This document shows positions 16,894 through 25,603 of a stretch of DNA of 54,668 bases, one piece after another. Source of the stretch: Candidatus Cloacimonadota bacterium. GTDB lineage: Bacteria; Cloacimonadota; Cloacimonadia; Cloacimonadales; TCS61. The position numbers and the translations under genes were made by a program. Below the pieces are notes generated by a model that was given only the letters and a program-made list of their open reading frames with translations, did not search any database and had not been told where the DNA came from. Where the stretch lies: the NCBI GenBank assembly GCA_021734245.1, contig JAIPJH010000009.1, forward strand, positions 1-54,668, given 5' to 3'. How positions within the stretch are numbered: position 1 is the stretch's first letter; the number at the start of each line of letters is the position of its first letter.

Positions 16894-18540
16894 TTAATTA
16901 CCTGAATCTTTTCTAAGTTCTCTTCTCAGCAGTTTTCCAGAAACAGTTTTCGGTAAAGTTTCTCTATATTCGATAATGCGTGGATATTTATAAGGAGCTG
17001 TTTTCTCTTTAACGAACATCTGAATTTCATGTGTCAGTTCGTCAGAAGGTTTGTAACCTTTGGCTAACACAACAACAGCTTTTACAACGATACCTCGAAT
17101 TCCTTTTGGGTCTGGCGCACCGATAACAGCCGATTCAGCAACCGCCGGATGTTCAATCAGCACTGATTCCACTTCGAATGGTCCAATTCGATATCCGGAA
17201 GATTTGATGACATCGTCGTTACGACCAACGAACCAGAAATATCCATCTTCATCACGATAAGCTTTATCTCCAGTAAGATAATAATCACCTCGGAAAGCCT
17301 CTTCCATTATTTTGGGATCTTTCCAATATTCTTTCATCAAACCAGGAGGTTTTGGTTTGCTTTTATCCAAATAAACAGCAATTTGTCCTTCTTCATCGGG
17401 AGGGCATTCATTCAGGTCGTCATCGACAATTCTAACATCATGACCCGGAGTTGGTAATCCCACAGATCCCAATTTGATCGGGGTAAATGGGAAATTGGAA
17501 AGAAGGCACACAGTTTCTGTCTGTCCGAAAAAGTCATAAATATCCAGTTTAAAGTATTTTTTCCAAACTCTGATCACCTCAGGATTCAAAGGTTCTCCTG
17601 CTGCCATACAATATCTCAGACTTAAATTAAATTTACTGAGATCAGTTTGGATAAGCATCCTGTAAACAGTTGGTGGTGCACAGAAAGTGGTAACTCCAAA
17701 ACGTTCCATCAAGCCAAGTAATTTGTTTGCATTGAATCTCCCAGGATTATTCCACTGAATAACTGCAGCACCCACGATCATCTGACCAAACAGTTTTCCC
17801 CAGGCACATTTAGCCCAGCCGGTATCGGAAACCGTCCAGTGCAGATCAGTATCTTTCAAATTCTGACAATATCTGGCAGTTACTTCGTGACCCAGAGGAT
17901 AATGATGAGAATGAAGCACCATTTTAGGATGACCTGTAGTTCCAGAAGTAAAATAAATCATTAAAGGATCAGTACTTTTTGTTTTGGGAATGTTTTCTTT
18001 ATCGATGAAAATCGGCATTTCTTTTAATTTTTCATTCAGATCAATCCAACCTGGCATTGAGCCATCAAGAAGGATTTTGTGTTTTACCTTTCCGTAGTTC
18101 TTTAAACCTTCTTTAACTGCATCTGTATATTTTTTGCTGGTGATAACACCAACAGCATCGGATCGTTCCATTCTATATTCAATATCCTTTGGAGTAAGAA
18201 GTGAAGTTCCCGGCATTGGAATAACACCAAGCTTGAACATTCCCAACATGCAATAATACCATTCCGGGATAGAATCGGAAATTATCAGGACCTTATCTTC
18301 TTTTTTGAAACCAAGTTCCTGAAGAAGGTTTACCATTTTGTTTGAGTAAACCTTTAATTCATAAAAAGTATCAAACTTTGCAGTTTCTGTGTCTGGTGCA
18401 ATTGAAACTAAAGCTAATTTTGTTTTATCGGTATCTGCCCATTTATCAACTACATCAAAGGCAAAATTATAATATTCTGGAATCTCCCATTTCCAATTAT
18501 TATAAATTTCCTCATATTTTGTTTTGTCTACTTTAGACAT
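16894..18540 (-). CDS. Acyl-CoA synthetase, medium-chain (MACS) type
   Basis: A 548-residue AMP-forming acyl-CoA synthetase. The motifs are MIYFTSGTTGHPKMVLHSH, WTVSDTGWAKCAWGKLF, the FGQTET motif, YYLTGDKAYRDEDGYFWFVGR and PKTVSGKLLRRELR with the catalytic lysine. The WxxSDxGWxK motif and overall layout are those of the MACS/butyrate-CoA ligase group, so butyrate, isobutyrate or branched/aromatic acids are plausible substrates (inference). The start is the ATG at 18540: AGGAGG lies just before it and after the alternative upstream ATG. The next gene on the strand is a second synthetase. Confidence 0.87.
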   Translation of the reverse strand: MSKVDKTKYEEIYNNWKWEIPEYYNFAFDVVDKWADTDKTKLALVSIAPDTETAKFDTFYELKVYSNKMVNLLQELGFKKEDKVLIISDSIPEWYYCMLGMFKLGVIPMPGTSLLTPKDIEYRMERSDAVGVITSKKYTDAVKEGLKNYGKVKHKILLDGSMPGWIDLNEKLKEMPIFIDKENIPKTKSTDPLMIYFTSGTTGHPKMVLHSHHYPLGHEVTARYCQNLKDTDLHWTVSDTGWAKCAWGKLFGQMIVGAAVIQWNNPGRFNANKLLGLMERFGVTTFCAPPTVYRMLIQTDLSKFNLSLRYCMAAGEPLNPEVIRVWKKYFKLDIYDFFGQTETVCLLSNFPFTPIKLGSVGLPTPGHDVRIVDDDLNECPPDEEGQIAVYLDKSKPKPPGLMKEYWKDPKIMEEAFRGDYYLTGDKAYRDEDGYFWFVGRNDDVIKSSGYRIGPFEVESVLIEHPAVAESAVIGAPDPKGIRGIVVKAVVVLAKGYKPSDELTHEIQMFVKEKTAPYKYPRIIEYRETLPKTVSGKLLRRELRKDSGN

Positions 18541-18828
18541 ACTGCCTCCTTTCATATATTATTTTTCGAATTAATTATAAGATAAAAAAAGTTTTTGAAT
18601 CAATTTGAGCAAAGATTTTTCATCAGTTTCAATTTCAAAGGGATCAACTAAAGTAATTACCATCATTCATCCTCAACATTTTTTCCATCAATTTTGAAAC
18701 AAAAAATTTAACCACATGTGTCAAGAAAATTTCGAATTATTAAAAAATGTTAAAAAAATAAGAATTATTATTAAGTTAATTGTTGTTTAATATTGTCATT
18801 TTTCGTAAATGATTCTGATTAAGAAGAT
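18541..18828. other. AT-rich upstream region of the acyl-CoA synthetase pair
   Basis: No gene is seen. It presumably holds the promoter of the minus-strand synthetase pair. A minus-strand TTGACA lies at 18719-18724, far from the start (about 180 bases), with no clear -10 partner. Confidence 0.4.
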
Positions 18829-18869
18829 AAAAAAAACCGGTAATCACTCAATAAAAAGTGAATTACCGG
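18829..18869 (-). terminator. Terminator of the OFA transporter gene
   Basis: On the minus strand CCGGTAATTCACT pairs with AGTGATTACCGG (one bulge), followed by a run of eight T. It begins about 20 bases past the transporter stop. Confidence 0.88.
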
Positions 18870-18887
18870 AAATAAAAAAAAATATTG

Positions 18888-20141
18888 TTAAACTGCTTTT
18901 TTGGGAGGCTTCACACCAGCAATAATTCCAGCAGCGATAAGACAGAGAATTCCGCAAATGATGAAAGCAAGTGAGAAGTTGTTCATATCACCAAGTTTTC
19001 CACCCATGATCGGTCCAAAAATACCACCAATTCCGTATGCCAGGAAAACCCAGCCATAGTTTTGACCAATATATTTTGTTCCAAAAGTTTCTGCCGTAAT
19101 GGTTGGGAAAAGAGCAAAATTTCCACCGAAATTAAACCCGATAAGTGCAGCACCAAGATAAAGCAGTCCGGGAGTTCCGGCAATCCATTGGAAGAGAATA
19201 ACAAAAATTCCCTGAGTTGCCATCATTACTACGATAGATTTCTTACGACCCAATTTATCACTGATTGCGCCCCAGGCGATCCGTCCCAGTCCATTGGCAA
19301 GAGAGAAGAATACTGCCATCGCTGTTCCGGCAATGCCAGATGCAACAGCTTCACTAAAACCATTAGCCTGCAAAGCATCCATCGGGAATAATTTCATTAG
19401 TCCAATGCTCATCAAACCGGCACTTGCACCAAATACGAAAGTAAGTAAAATCATATAATATTGGGGAGTTCTAAGCATTTGTCCACTTTTCAGCTGTTTG
19501 CGTGAATCATCAGATTTTTTCTGTGTTTCGGTTGGTTCCCAACCAGCAGGTTTCCATCCTTCAGGTGGGAAAACCATCCAGAGACTGCCAATGAAAACAG
19601 CAACGAAGAAGACAATTCCGTAGATCGTGAATGTAGTGCTCAATCCCAGATTTGCTATCAAATTTCCCCAAGTACCTGCCAGTTTTACCCAGAGTGTAGC
19701 TCCAAATCCAAAACCGGCTACTGCTAATCCTGTGATAAGTCCTTTTTTATCGGGGAACCAGCGCATTCCTACAGCGATCGGTACAACATAAGCCAGACCG
19801 ATTCCTGATCCGCCAATAATTCCTACAAATATAAAAATCAACCAGAAATTTGTGCCACCGAAAAGACCGGCCAGTAAATAGCCAAGACCGAGTACAATTC
19901 CGCCGGCCATAGCTAATTTTTTAGGACCCAGTTTTGGCATCAAACGACCGGCAATCACCATGACGATGGCAAATAAAGCCAAACCGGCTGCAAAAACAGC
20001 CTGTGTTTGAGTTTTTGTCCAATCGGCATCAACCAATGGCTTGGTGAAAACCGACCAAGCATATATGGCACCCAGGCAAAGCTGGATCATGATTGCACCA
20101 ACAACTACCAAATTTCTATTCATAACTTTTTTTTCAGCCAT
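18888..20141 (-). CDS. OFA-family MFS transporter (monocarboxylate/oxalate-formate type)
   Basis: A 417-residue protein with 12 hydrophobic helices. The OFA family hallmarks are LGAIYAWSVFTKPL in helix 1, GGSGIGLAYVVPIAVGMRWFPDKKGLITGLAVAGFGFGA around helices 4-5, and LGRIAWGAISDKLGRKK in the central loop. Family members exchange or import small carboxylates at the inner membrane. Its place between acsA and two acyl-CoA synthetase genes suggests uptake or release of acetate or another short acid (inference). The start at 20141 is preceded by GAGAGGAA. A terminator lies between it and acsA, so it may be expressed partly by read-through. Confidence 0.85.
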   Translation of the reverse strand: MAEKKVMNRNLVVVGAIMIQLCLGAIYAWSVFTKPLVDADWTKTQTQAVFAAGLALFAIVMVIAGRLMPKLGPKKLAMAGGIVLGLGYLLAGLFGGTNFWLIFIFVGIIGGSGIGLAYVVPIAVGMRWFPDKKGLITGLAVAGFGFGATLWVKLAGTWGNLIANLGLSTTFTIYGIVFFVAVFIGSLWMVFPPEGWKPAGWEPTETQKKSDDSRKQLKSGQMLRTPQYYMILLTFVFGASAGLMSIGLMKLFPMDALQANGFSEAVASGIAGTAMAVFFSLANGLGRIAWGAISDKLGRKKSIVVMMATQGIFVILFQWIAGTPGLLYLGAALIGFNFGGNFALFPTITAETFGTKYIGQNYGWVFLAYGIGGIFGPIMGGKLGDMNNFSLAFIICGILCLIAAGIIAGVKPPKKAV

Positions 20142-20153
20142 TTCCTCTCCTTT

Positions 20154-20187
20154 CAAAAAAATACCGGAACCGTTTTACCAGTCCCGG
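20154..20187 (-). terminator. Terminator-like hairpin between acsA and the transporter gene
   Basis: On the minus strand CCGGGAC (20181-20187) pairs with GTTCCGG (20164-20170, one G-T pair), followed by TATTTTTTT. It then runs straight into the transporter ribosome site, so it may attenuate rather than fully stop transcription. Confidence 0.6.
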
Positions 20188-20205
20188 CTATGTTTTAATA
20201 AATTT

Positions 20206-22191
20206 TTACTTTATTAATTTTCTTTCTTCAATCAGGTGCTCAACAACACTCGGATCTGCCAGAGTAGTGATATCACCCAGATTGCCAGTATCGTTTTCGG
20301 CGATCTTACGAAGGATGCGGCGCATGATCTTTCCTGAACGAGTTTTAGGAAGAGCAGGAGCCCATTGAATAGCTTCTGGAGCTGCAATTGGTCCAATTTC
20401 TTTACGGACATGCATAATAAGTTCTTTCTTCAATTCATCTGTCTCTTCAATGCCGCCAATCAGAGTAACATAAGCATATAGTCCTTGACCTTTGATTTCG
20501 TGTGGAATTGGTGTAACTGCTGCTTCTGCAACTGCTTCGTGGCTTACAAGGGCACTTTCTACTTCGGCTGTACCGATTCTGTGACCGGATACATTCACAA
20601 CATCATCGATTCTTCCCATTAACCAATGGTCGCCTTCGTTATCTACACGACAGCCGTCACCAGCAAAATAAATGTCATCATACATTGTGAAGTACGTATC
20701 AATAAATCTATCGTGGTCGCCCCACATAGTTCTCATCATTCCGGGCCATGGTTTACGAATGCAAAGTTTTCCGCCTTCATTTCTATCACATTCGGAAGAA
20801 TCATCTCTTAAAACTGCTGTTTCTACGCCAAACCATGGTCTTCCTGCTGCGCCAGGTTTAAGTGTATGAGCACCTGGGAAGTGGGTGATCATAAATCCGC
20901 CAGTCTCAGTTTGCCACCAGGTATCTACGATCGGGCAATTACCATGACCGACTTTTTCATAATACCACATCCAGGCTTCGGGATTAATTGGCTCACCAAC
21001 TGTTCCCAGAATTCTTAAAGAACTCAGGTCATATTTTTCGACCCACTCATCACCCAGTCTCATCAAAGCTCTGATAGCTGTGGGAGCTGTGTAGAATACA
21101 GTGATGCCGAATTTATCAACGATTTGCCAAAAACGTCCTGCATCAGGATAAGTTGGAACGCCTTCAAACATAACAGAAGTAGCTCCGTTTGCCAGCGGTC
21201 CGTAAACAATATAACTGTGTCCGGTTACCCAACCAATATCAGCTGTGCACCAATAAACATCATCTTCGTGAATATTGAAAATATGTTTGTGAGTAAGGGT
21301 TGTATGCATCAAATAACCACCCGTTGTATGAACAACACCTTTTGGTTTTCCTGTGGAACCTGATGTATAAAGAATGAATAATTCATCTTCAGATTTCATG
21401 GGAACTGCTTCGCAGACTGCGTCTGCTTTTGCCATTTCATCATGATACCAGAAATCTCTTCCGTCTTCCATATGACATGGTTCTTCATTAACTTTAGTTA
21501 CGATAACGCTTTCGATAGTAGGAGTTTCTTTGAGAGCTTCATCTGCAATGTCTTTCAATCTGATATGCTTTCCAGCACGATTGGAAACGTTGGAAGTGAT
21601 AAGCATTTTGCAATCGGAATCGTTTACACGGCCTTTGATAGCATCAGAGCTGAATCCACCAAAGATGATAGAGTGGATAGCACCGATACGAGTACAAGCC
21701 AGCATCACAATAGCCAATTCTGGAACCATCGGCATATAAATAGCAACTCTATCGCCTTTTTCAATTCCTTTAGATTTCAGCACATTGGCAAATTTACAAA
21801 CTTCAGTATGTAGTTCTTTGTAGGTGTATTTTTTTACTGCATCTTCTTCTTCACCTTGCCACAGGATAGCTGTTTTATTTTCGATTGGAGTTCCCAAATG
21901 TCTGTCTAAACAGTTGTAAGAAACGTTCAATTCACCATCTTTGAACCAGGTATGCTCAATTATTCTGTTTTGAGTATCCCATTTGTATTCTAAACTTTTT
22001 GTAGGTTTTTTGAACCAGTGAAGAGTTTCTGCCTGCTCCAGCCAGAAGCCATCAGGATCCTTAATTGATCTTTCCCACATTTCTTTGTATTGTTCATCTG
22101 AAGAAATCCAGGCGTTTTTCTGTAATTCCGCTGGTGGTGGGAATTTTCTACCTTCATGTGATAACGAAGTTATCGCTTTTTTTTCTGCCAT
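20206..22191 (-). CDS. acsA: Acetyl-CoA synthetase (AMP-forming)
   Basis: A 661-residue enzyme of typical length for Acs, converting acetate, ATP and CoA to acetyl-CoA. The motifs are LNVSYNCLDRHL, FILYTSGSTGKPKGVVHTTG (about 276-295), VDTWWQTETGGFMITHFPGA, GRIDDVVNVSGHRIGTAE and LPKTRSGKIMRRILRK with the catalytic, often acetylated, lysine. In this cluster it can assimilate acetate or, run in reverse, release it. AAAGGAGG precedes the ATG. An upstream palindrome (22244-22272) overlaps a TTGACT box. Confidence 0.97.
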   Translation of the reverse strand: MAEKKAITSLSHEGRKFPPPAELQKNAWISSDEQYKEMWERSIKDPDGFWLEQAETLHWFKKPTKSLEYKWDTQNRIIEHTWFKDGELNVSYNCLDRHLGTPIENKTAILWQGEEEDAVKKYTYKELHTEVCKFANVLKSKGIEKGDRVAIYMPMVPELAIVMLACTRIGAIHSIIFGGFSSDAIKGRVNDSDCKMLITSNVSNRAGKHIRLKDIADEALKETPTIESVIVTKVNEEPCHMEDGRDFWYHDEMAKADAVCEAVPMKSEDELFILYTSGSTGKPKGVVHTTGGYLMHTTLTHKHIFNIHEDDVYWCTADIGWVTGHSYIVYGPLANGATSVMFEGVPTYPDAGRFWQIVDKFGITVFYTAPTAIRALMRLGDEWVEKYDLSSLRILGTVGEPINPEAWMWYYEKVGHGNCPIVDTWWQTETGGFMITHFPGAHTLKPGAAGRPWFGVETAVLRDDSSECDRNEGGKLCIRKPWPGMMRTMWGDHDRFIDTYFTMYDDIYFAGDGCRVDNEGDHWLMGRIDDVVNVSGHRIGTAEVESALVSHEAVAEAAVTPIPHEIKGQGLYAYVTLIGGIEETDELKKELIMHVRKEIGPIAAPEAIQWAPALPKTRSGKIMRRILRKIAENDTGNLGDITTLADPSVVEHLIEERKLIK

Positions 22192-22243
22192 CTTGTTATA
22201 TCCTCCTTTATTTTTAAAAAATTTTCATAAATTCGGACTCAAA

Positions 22244-22272
22244 TTCTTGAGCTTGCTTCACAGAGTCAAGAA
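22244..22272. promoter_or_regulatory. Palindrome over a -35-like box upstream of acsA
   Basis: TTCTTGA (22244-22250) and TCAAGAA (22266-22272) form a perfect 7-bp inverted repeat with 15 bases between. The minus-strand TTGACT box (22264-22269) lies inside one arm, about 75 bases before the acsA start. It could be an operator or a leader hairpin. The rest of 22192-22427 shows nothing else. Confidence 0.35.
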
Positions 22273-22427
22273 CTTTCTCTTTAACTTTTTGAATGTATTT
22301 AACCTTATTAGTTATAAAACCTTATGCTTCGGGTAGCTAATGAATAACTTATGATTGAACATATTTCATTTTCATCACAGATTAATCTGAAATTATTAGA
22401 TTTCAGCACAATTTTTGAGTTTATAAA

Positions 22428-23030
22428 TCAATCCAAATCCAACCAAACATTTTCCAATCTATTATAACTGGAAATTTTCCCATCTTTAAGATCGTATAAC
22501 CAACAATGAATTTCAAGATTGCCATTTTCTACGATTTCTTTTACGTAATCGAAACTCAGTAGATTCTTTTTCTGCTGAAGTACATTTTCTTTGATCGTAT
22601 CAAGGATCAGGTCTTCACCATTTTTATTTTTTGCTACTTTTTTTGCAGGTTCGGCAAATTGCAGCCAATCGTGAATGTGATTTCCTTCTTCCACTCCCTG
22701 TACACAAGCTGTAATTCCGCCACAGTTTGTATGACCACAAACTATTATGTGTTCAACTTTTAAATGTTGAACTGCATATTCCAAAACTGATCCTGTGCAA
22801 CTGATATCAGCATCTTTCGGTGGGATTATATTTGCGATATTCCTCATCACAAATAGTTCACCTGCTTTGGCATTGACCACAAATTCCGGAACAACACGAG
22901 AATCTGAACAACCGATCCATAATACTTTGGGATGTTGACCATTTTCTACAAGGTCCAGATAAAATTCCTTTTCTTCACTAAATTTCTGAGAAAACGTTTT
23001 ATTTCCTGCTCGTATTTTTTCTAAGCTCAT
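22428..23030 (-). CDS. Beta-class carbonic anhydrase
   Basis: A 200-residue zinc enzyme interconverting CO2 and bicarbonate. The zinc ligands are Cys41 in WIGCSDSRVVPE, then His100 and Cys103 in CGHTNCGG. The Asp43-Arg45 pair of the CxDxR motif is present. Length and motifs fit plant/bacterial-type beta carbonic anhydrases. No signal peptide, so cytoplasmic. It is a single gene with a minus-strand TTGACA at 23083-23088. Its neighbours (acsA, acyl-CoA dehydrogenase) suggest a housekeeping or CO2/bicarbonate supply role, which is inference. Confidence 0.95.
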   Translation of the reverse strand: MSLEKIRAGNKTFSQKFSEEKEFYLDLVENGQHPKVLWIGCSDSRVVPEFVVNAKAGELFVMRNIANIIPPKDADISCTGSVLEYAVQHLKVEHIIVCGHTNCGGITACVQGVEEGNHIHDWLQFAEPAKKVAKNKNGEDLILDTIKENVLQQKKNLLSFDYVKEIVENGNLEIHCWLYDLKDGKISSYNRLENVWLDLD

Positions 23031-23210
23031 TTCTTCTCCCGATAATAATTCTTTTGATTCCAGATTTTTGTTTTCATCTGGATGTCAAACATTTTTAAGT
23101 AAATATACATCTGTTGTAAGCAAATAACCATTACGATTTCGATTATTACACTTGACATTCAATAGCACTCAAAAAAAAATCTAATTATAAAAAAAATTGG
23201 TGAGGAATAT

Positions 23211-23483
23211 ATGAGCAAGAAATCATTTACAGTAAATCTAAATGAAGAGTTAATTGCCAAGATCAAGAAACTGGCAAAAATGAACGAGCTGAAAACTTCG
23301 GAATTAGTCAGCTGGGTATTATCGAATTTTGTAAACAATTTCGACATCCTAAAAGAGAAAACAAAAACCGAACAAACAGCAGAATCTGATGATGAAGAAT
23401 ATGTGAAATATTACAAATCACTTCGTAAATTTCTTTCCACCGGAGATATTCCAAAAGATGCTAAAGAATTTTTGGTAGGATAA
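23211..23483 (+). CDS. Small protein with ribbon-helix-helix-like N terminus
   Basis: A 90-residue, highly charged protein. The first 45 residues (SFTVNLNEELIAKIKKLAKMN, then ELKTSELVSWVLSNFV) have the strand-helix-helix pattern of RHH DNA-binding proteins such as CopG. The C-terminal half is acidic and not recognised. GAGG lies before the ATG, and a TTGACA box is at 23152-23157. It is a lone plus-strand gene, with no toxin gene next to it, so an antitoxin role is not supported. A transcription regulator of unknown target is the best guess. Confidence 0.6.
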   Translation: MSKKSFTVNLNEELIAKIKKLAKMNELKTSELVSWVLSNFVNNFDILKEKTKTEQTAESDDEEYVKYYKSLRKFLSTGDIPKDAKEFLVG

Positions 23484-23638
23484 TAATTTCCGATTAACAG
23501 TAAGCAATTAGCTTAATCCTTTCCATTTTTTTTTAAGCTATACTTATAAGCCTAATTGGAAGTAAAAAACGAAGAGTAATATTTTTTTTTTACTACTCAT
23601 GTTTTTATTTTAAATAAGGATACCGTTTAAATAAAAAA

Positions 23639-23670
23639 AACTTCGAGCAATCACCTCGAAGTTTTTTTTT
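23639..23670. terminator. Bidirectional terminator
   Basis: A perfect 9-bp stem AACTTCGAG/CTCGAAGTT (23639-23647 with 23655-23663) is flanked by A and T runs on the two sides. It lies between the convergent RHH-like and acyl-CoA dehydrogenase genes. Confidence 0.92.
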
Positions 23671-23699
23671 ATATTATTTTGTAATAACTTAACTTTTAT

Positions 23700-24842
23700 T
23701 TACTTCAAAATCCCTTTCGAAATCACAATTCTTTGAACCTGGTTTGTTCCTTCATAGATCTGGCAGAGTTTTACATCTCTCATTATTTTTTCTACAGGAT
23801 AATCTTTAGAATAACCATCACCAGCCATAACCTGTACAGCATTTGTAGATACTTTCATCGCCACATCGGATGCATACATTTTGGACATTGCGGATAAAAT
23901 CGAAAGATCTTTTTGACCGTTATCATAAGCCCAGGCAGCTCTCCATGTCAGCATTCTGGCAGCTTCAATTTCGGTAGCCATATCAGCCAGCATAAATCCA
24001 ACAGCCTGGTTTGCTGCGATCGGCTTGCCAAACTGGATGCGATCTTTGGCCCATTCTCGTGAAATCTCATAAGCTTCTCTGGCAGCACCCAAACTAAGCG
24101 CAGCTACACCGGTTCTGGTTCTATCAAAAGTTTTCATCGCCACCAAGAAACCGCGACCTTCTTTGCCTAATCTATTCTCTACCGGAACTTCAACATCGTT
24201 ATATTTAATTTCGTTTTGCACGGAAGCATTCTGACCCATTTTTTTCATTTTACTCACGATTTCTACCCCAGGAAGATCGGTAGGAACGATAAAAGGCGTA
24301 AGGCTTCTGGCACCTTTTTCCGGATTCGTGAGGGCAAATACAGTATGAAATGCTGCAACTTCACCATTTGTGATAAAGCGTTTATGACCGTTCAAAATAT
24401 ATTTATCACCCTTTAGAATAGCAGTAGATTTGATTCCTGCAACATCGGATCCGGCATTTGGTTCAGTAAGGCAGTAGGCAGCAACAGCTTGTTGTTCTTT
24501 TATCAAACCGAAATATTTTTTTTGCTGTTCGTCTGTTCCGCTAAGAAGTAAAGGAGTAAGAGCTAGTGTATTTGCATCGATGCAAATGCCTATTCCTACA
24601 CATGCTGCACCGAGTTCTTCGGAAGTTATAGCGCTTTCAAAAATTCCATATCCATTTCCACCCCATTCTACCGGAACGGGACCATTCATCATTCCTTCTT
24701 TATAGGCTTGTTTTACAATATCCCAGGGAAATTCACAAGACTCATCATACTTCATTCTGTTGGGTCGAATTAATCTATTTGCGAAATCACGGTATTTTTC
24801 CCGTATCTCCATCTGCTTATTGGTCAATGAAAAATCAATCAT
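23700..24842 (-). CDS. Acyl-CoA dehydrogenase
   Basis: A 380-residue FAD enzyme that oxidises a short-chain acyl-CoA to the 2-enoyl-CoA. The motifs are CLTEPNAGSDVAG, KRFITNGEVA, the FAD-binding GYSKDYPVEKIMRDVKLCQIYEGTNQ region split over the C terminus, and catalytic Glu364 in QIYEGTNQVQR, the position used by short-chain dehydrogenases. It fits butyryl-CoA dehydrogenase in length and motifs, but the substrate is not certain. It passes electrons to ETF, whose genes are not here. GGAGG lies five bases before the start. TTGACA is at 24896-24901. It is divergent from the mutase operon. Confidence 0.93.
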   Translation of the reverse strand: MIDFSLTNKQMEIREKYRDFANRLIRPNRMKYDESCEFPWDIVKQAYKEGMMNGPVPVEWGGNGYGIFESAITSEELGAACVGIGICIDANTLALTPLLLSGTDEQQKKYFGLIKEQQAVAAYCLTEPNAGSDVAGIKSTAILKGDKYILNGHKRFITNGEVAAFHTVFALTNPEKGARSLTPFIVPTDLPGVEIVSKMKKMGQNASVQNEIKYNDVEVPVENRLGKEGRGFLVAMKTFDRTRTGVAALSLGAAREAYEISREWAKDRIQFGKPIAANQAVGFMLADMATEIEAARMLTWRAAWAYDNGQKDLSILSAMSKMYASDVAMKVSTNAVQVMAGDGYSKDYPVEKIMRDVKLCQIYEGTNQVQRIVISKGILK

Positions 24843-24915
24843 TAAATCCTCCGTTTTTTTTAAATTTGTTTCTATTCATTTTTTAAAAGTATTTGTGTCA
24901 AACAAAAAAAACAAG

Positions 24916-25237
24916 CACGCATCCCCCGAAAAATTTGGGAAGGTATAAACCTAATTTATTGTAATAAATGAAATTTTTGCTAGTTTACCCGTCCAAAACC
25001 TTATCCAGCAAAGAATCTTGATACCAGAAATATATCGGACAACTGTTTCAACCGTTTGCACAAATAATAAGCCATTGAAATGGTTACTATAAAAGGCTTT
25101 GTTTGCTTTTCACATGACTAACCCAGTGAAATTGAATTGATTTCACAGGTTAAAAATTCATGGGCTTGAAAAAAATGAAATTATTGTGTTTTTTTTTGTT
25201 GCTTACTGAAAAATAAATATTTTTCGGGGGATGCGTG
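24916..25237. mobile_element. MITE-like element with 19-bp terminal inverted repeats
   Basis: Bases 24916-24934 and 25219-25237 are perfect 19-bp inverted repeats (outer end CACGCATCCCCCGAAAAAT). They enclose 284 bases without a coding frame of note. An inner GTGAAAT/ATTTCAC hairpin lies at 25126-25146. I see no clear target-site duplication, so mobility is inferred from the end structure alone. Confidence 0.5.
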
Positions 25238-25324
25238 AAAAGATAAGAAACATGTTTCAAACATTTAGAACCGCTTGAAATTGATTTAAACATGAAAAGC
25301 TGAAAATCGAATTTTCATTATTTA

Positions 25325-25395
25325 CCCCTCTGCCTTTGGCATCTCCCCTCAAACAGAGGGAGAAATTTCGGAAAACCCCGACGCAAGCGTCGAGG
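25325..25395. repeat. Cluster of two palindromes
   Basis: CCCTCTG (25326-25332) pairs with CAGAGGG (25354-25360). CGACGC-AA-GCGTCG is at 25379-25392, followed by AGGAG. Both motifs resemble the palindromes in the 41061-41446 tandem array (CCCCTCTTGAGAGGGG). No gene lies in 24843-25603. Confidence 0.6.
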
Positions 25396-25563
25396 AGTTC
25401 TATTGATTAAATGAATGGTTATCAGCTTGCTTTGGAAACAGCAAATGAGATTTTTCCTGTTCAAAATTAAAATTGAATTATTTTCAATATTACTAATTTC
25501 TGTTACTCAATTGAACTTGATATGATTAACAAATCACTTGACGATTTGACGCTGAAAAAATGC

Positions 25564-25585
25564 ATATCATTCTTAAAAATGATAT
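25564..25585 (+). promoter_or_regulatory. Leader hairpin before the mutase gene
   Basis: ATATCATT (25564-25571) pairs perfectly with AATGATAT (25578-25585) across a 6-base loop, ending just before the AGGA ribosome site. Two TTGACG boxes (25538-25543, 25546-25551) lie upstream. It could affect translation starts; no known riboswitch consensus (including cobalamin) is visible. Confidence 0.35.
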
Positions 25586-25603
25586 TATTATGAGGATTAA
25601 TTA

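Noticed and set aside
23211-23483. Toxin-antitoxin pair with the RHH-like gene
   Set aside because: No partner gene lies beside it; the neighbours are carbonic anhydrase and acyl-CoA dehydrogenase.
25250-25603. Cobalamin riboswitch before icmF
   Set aside because: No B12-box-like sequence or the expected multi-stem fold is visible, only a small hairpin.
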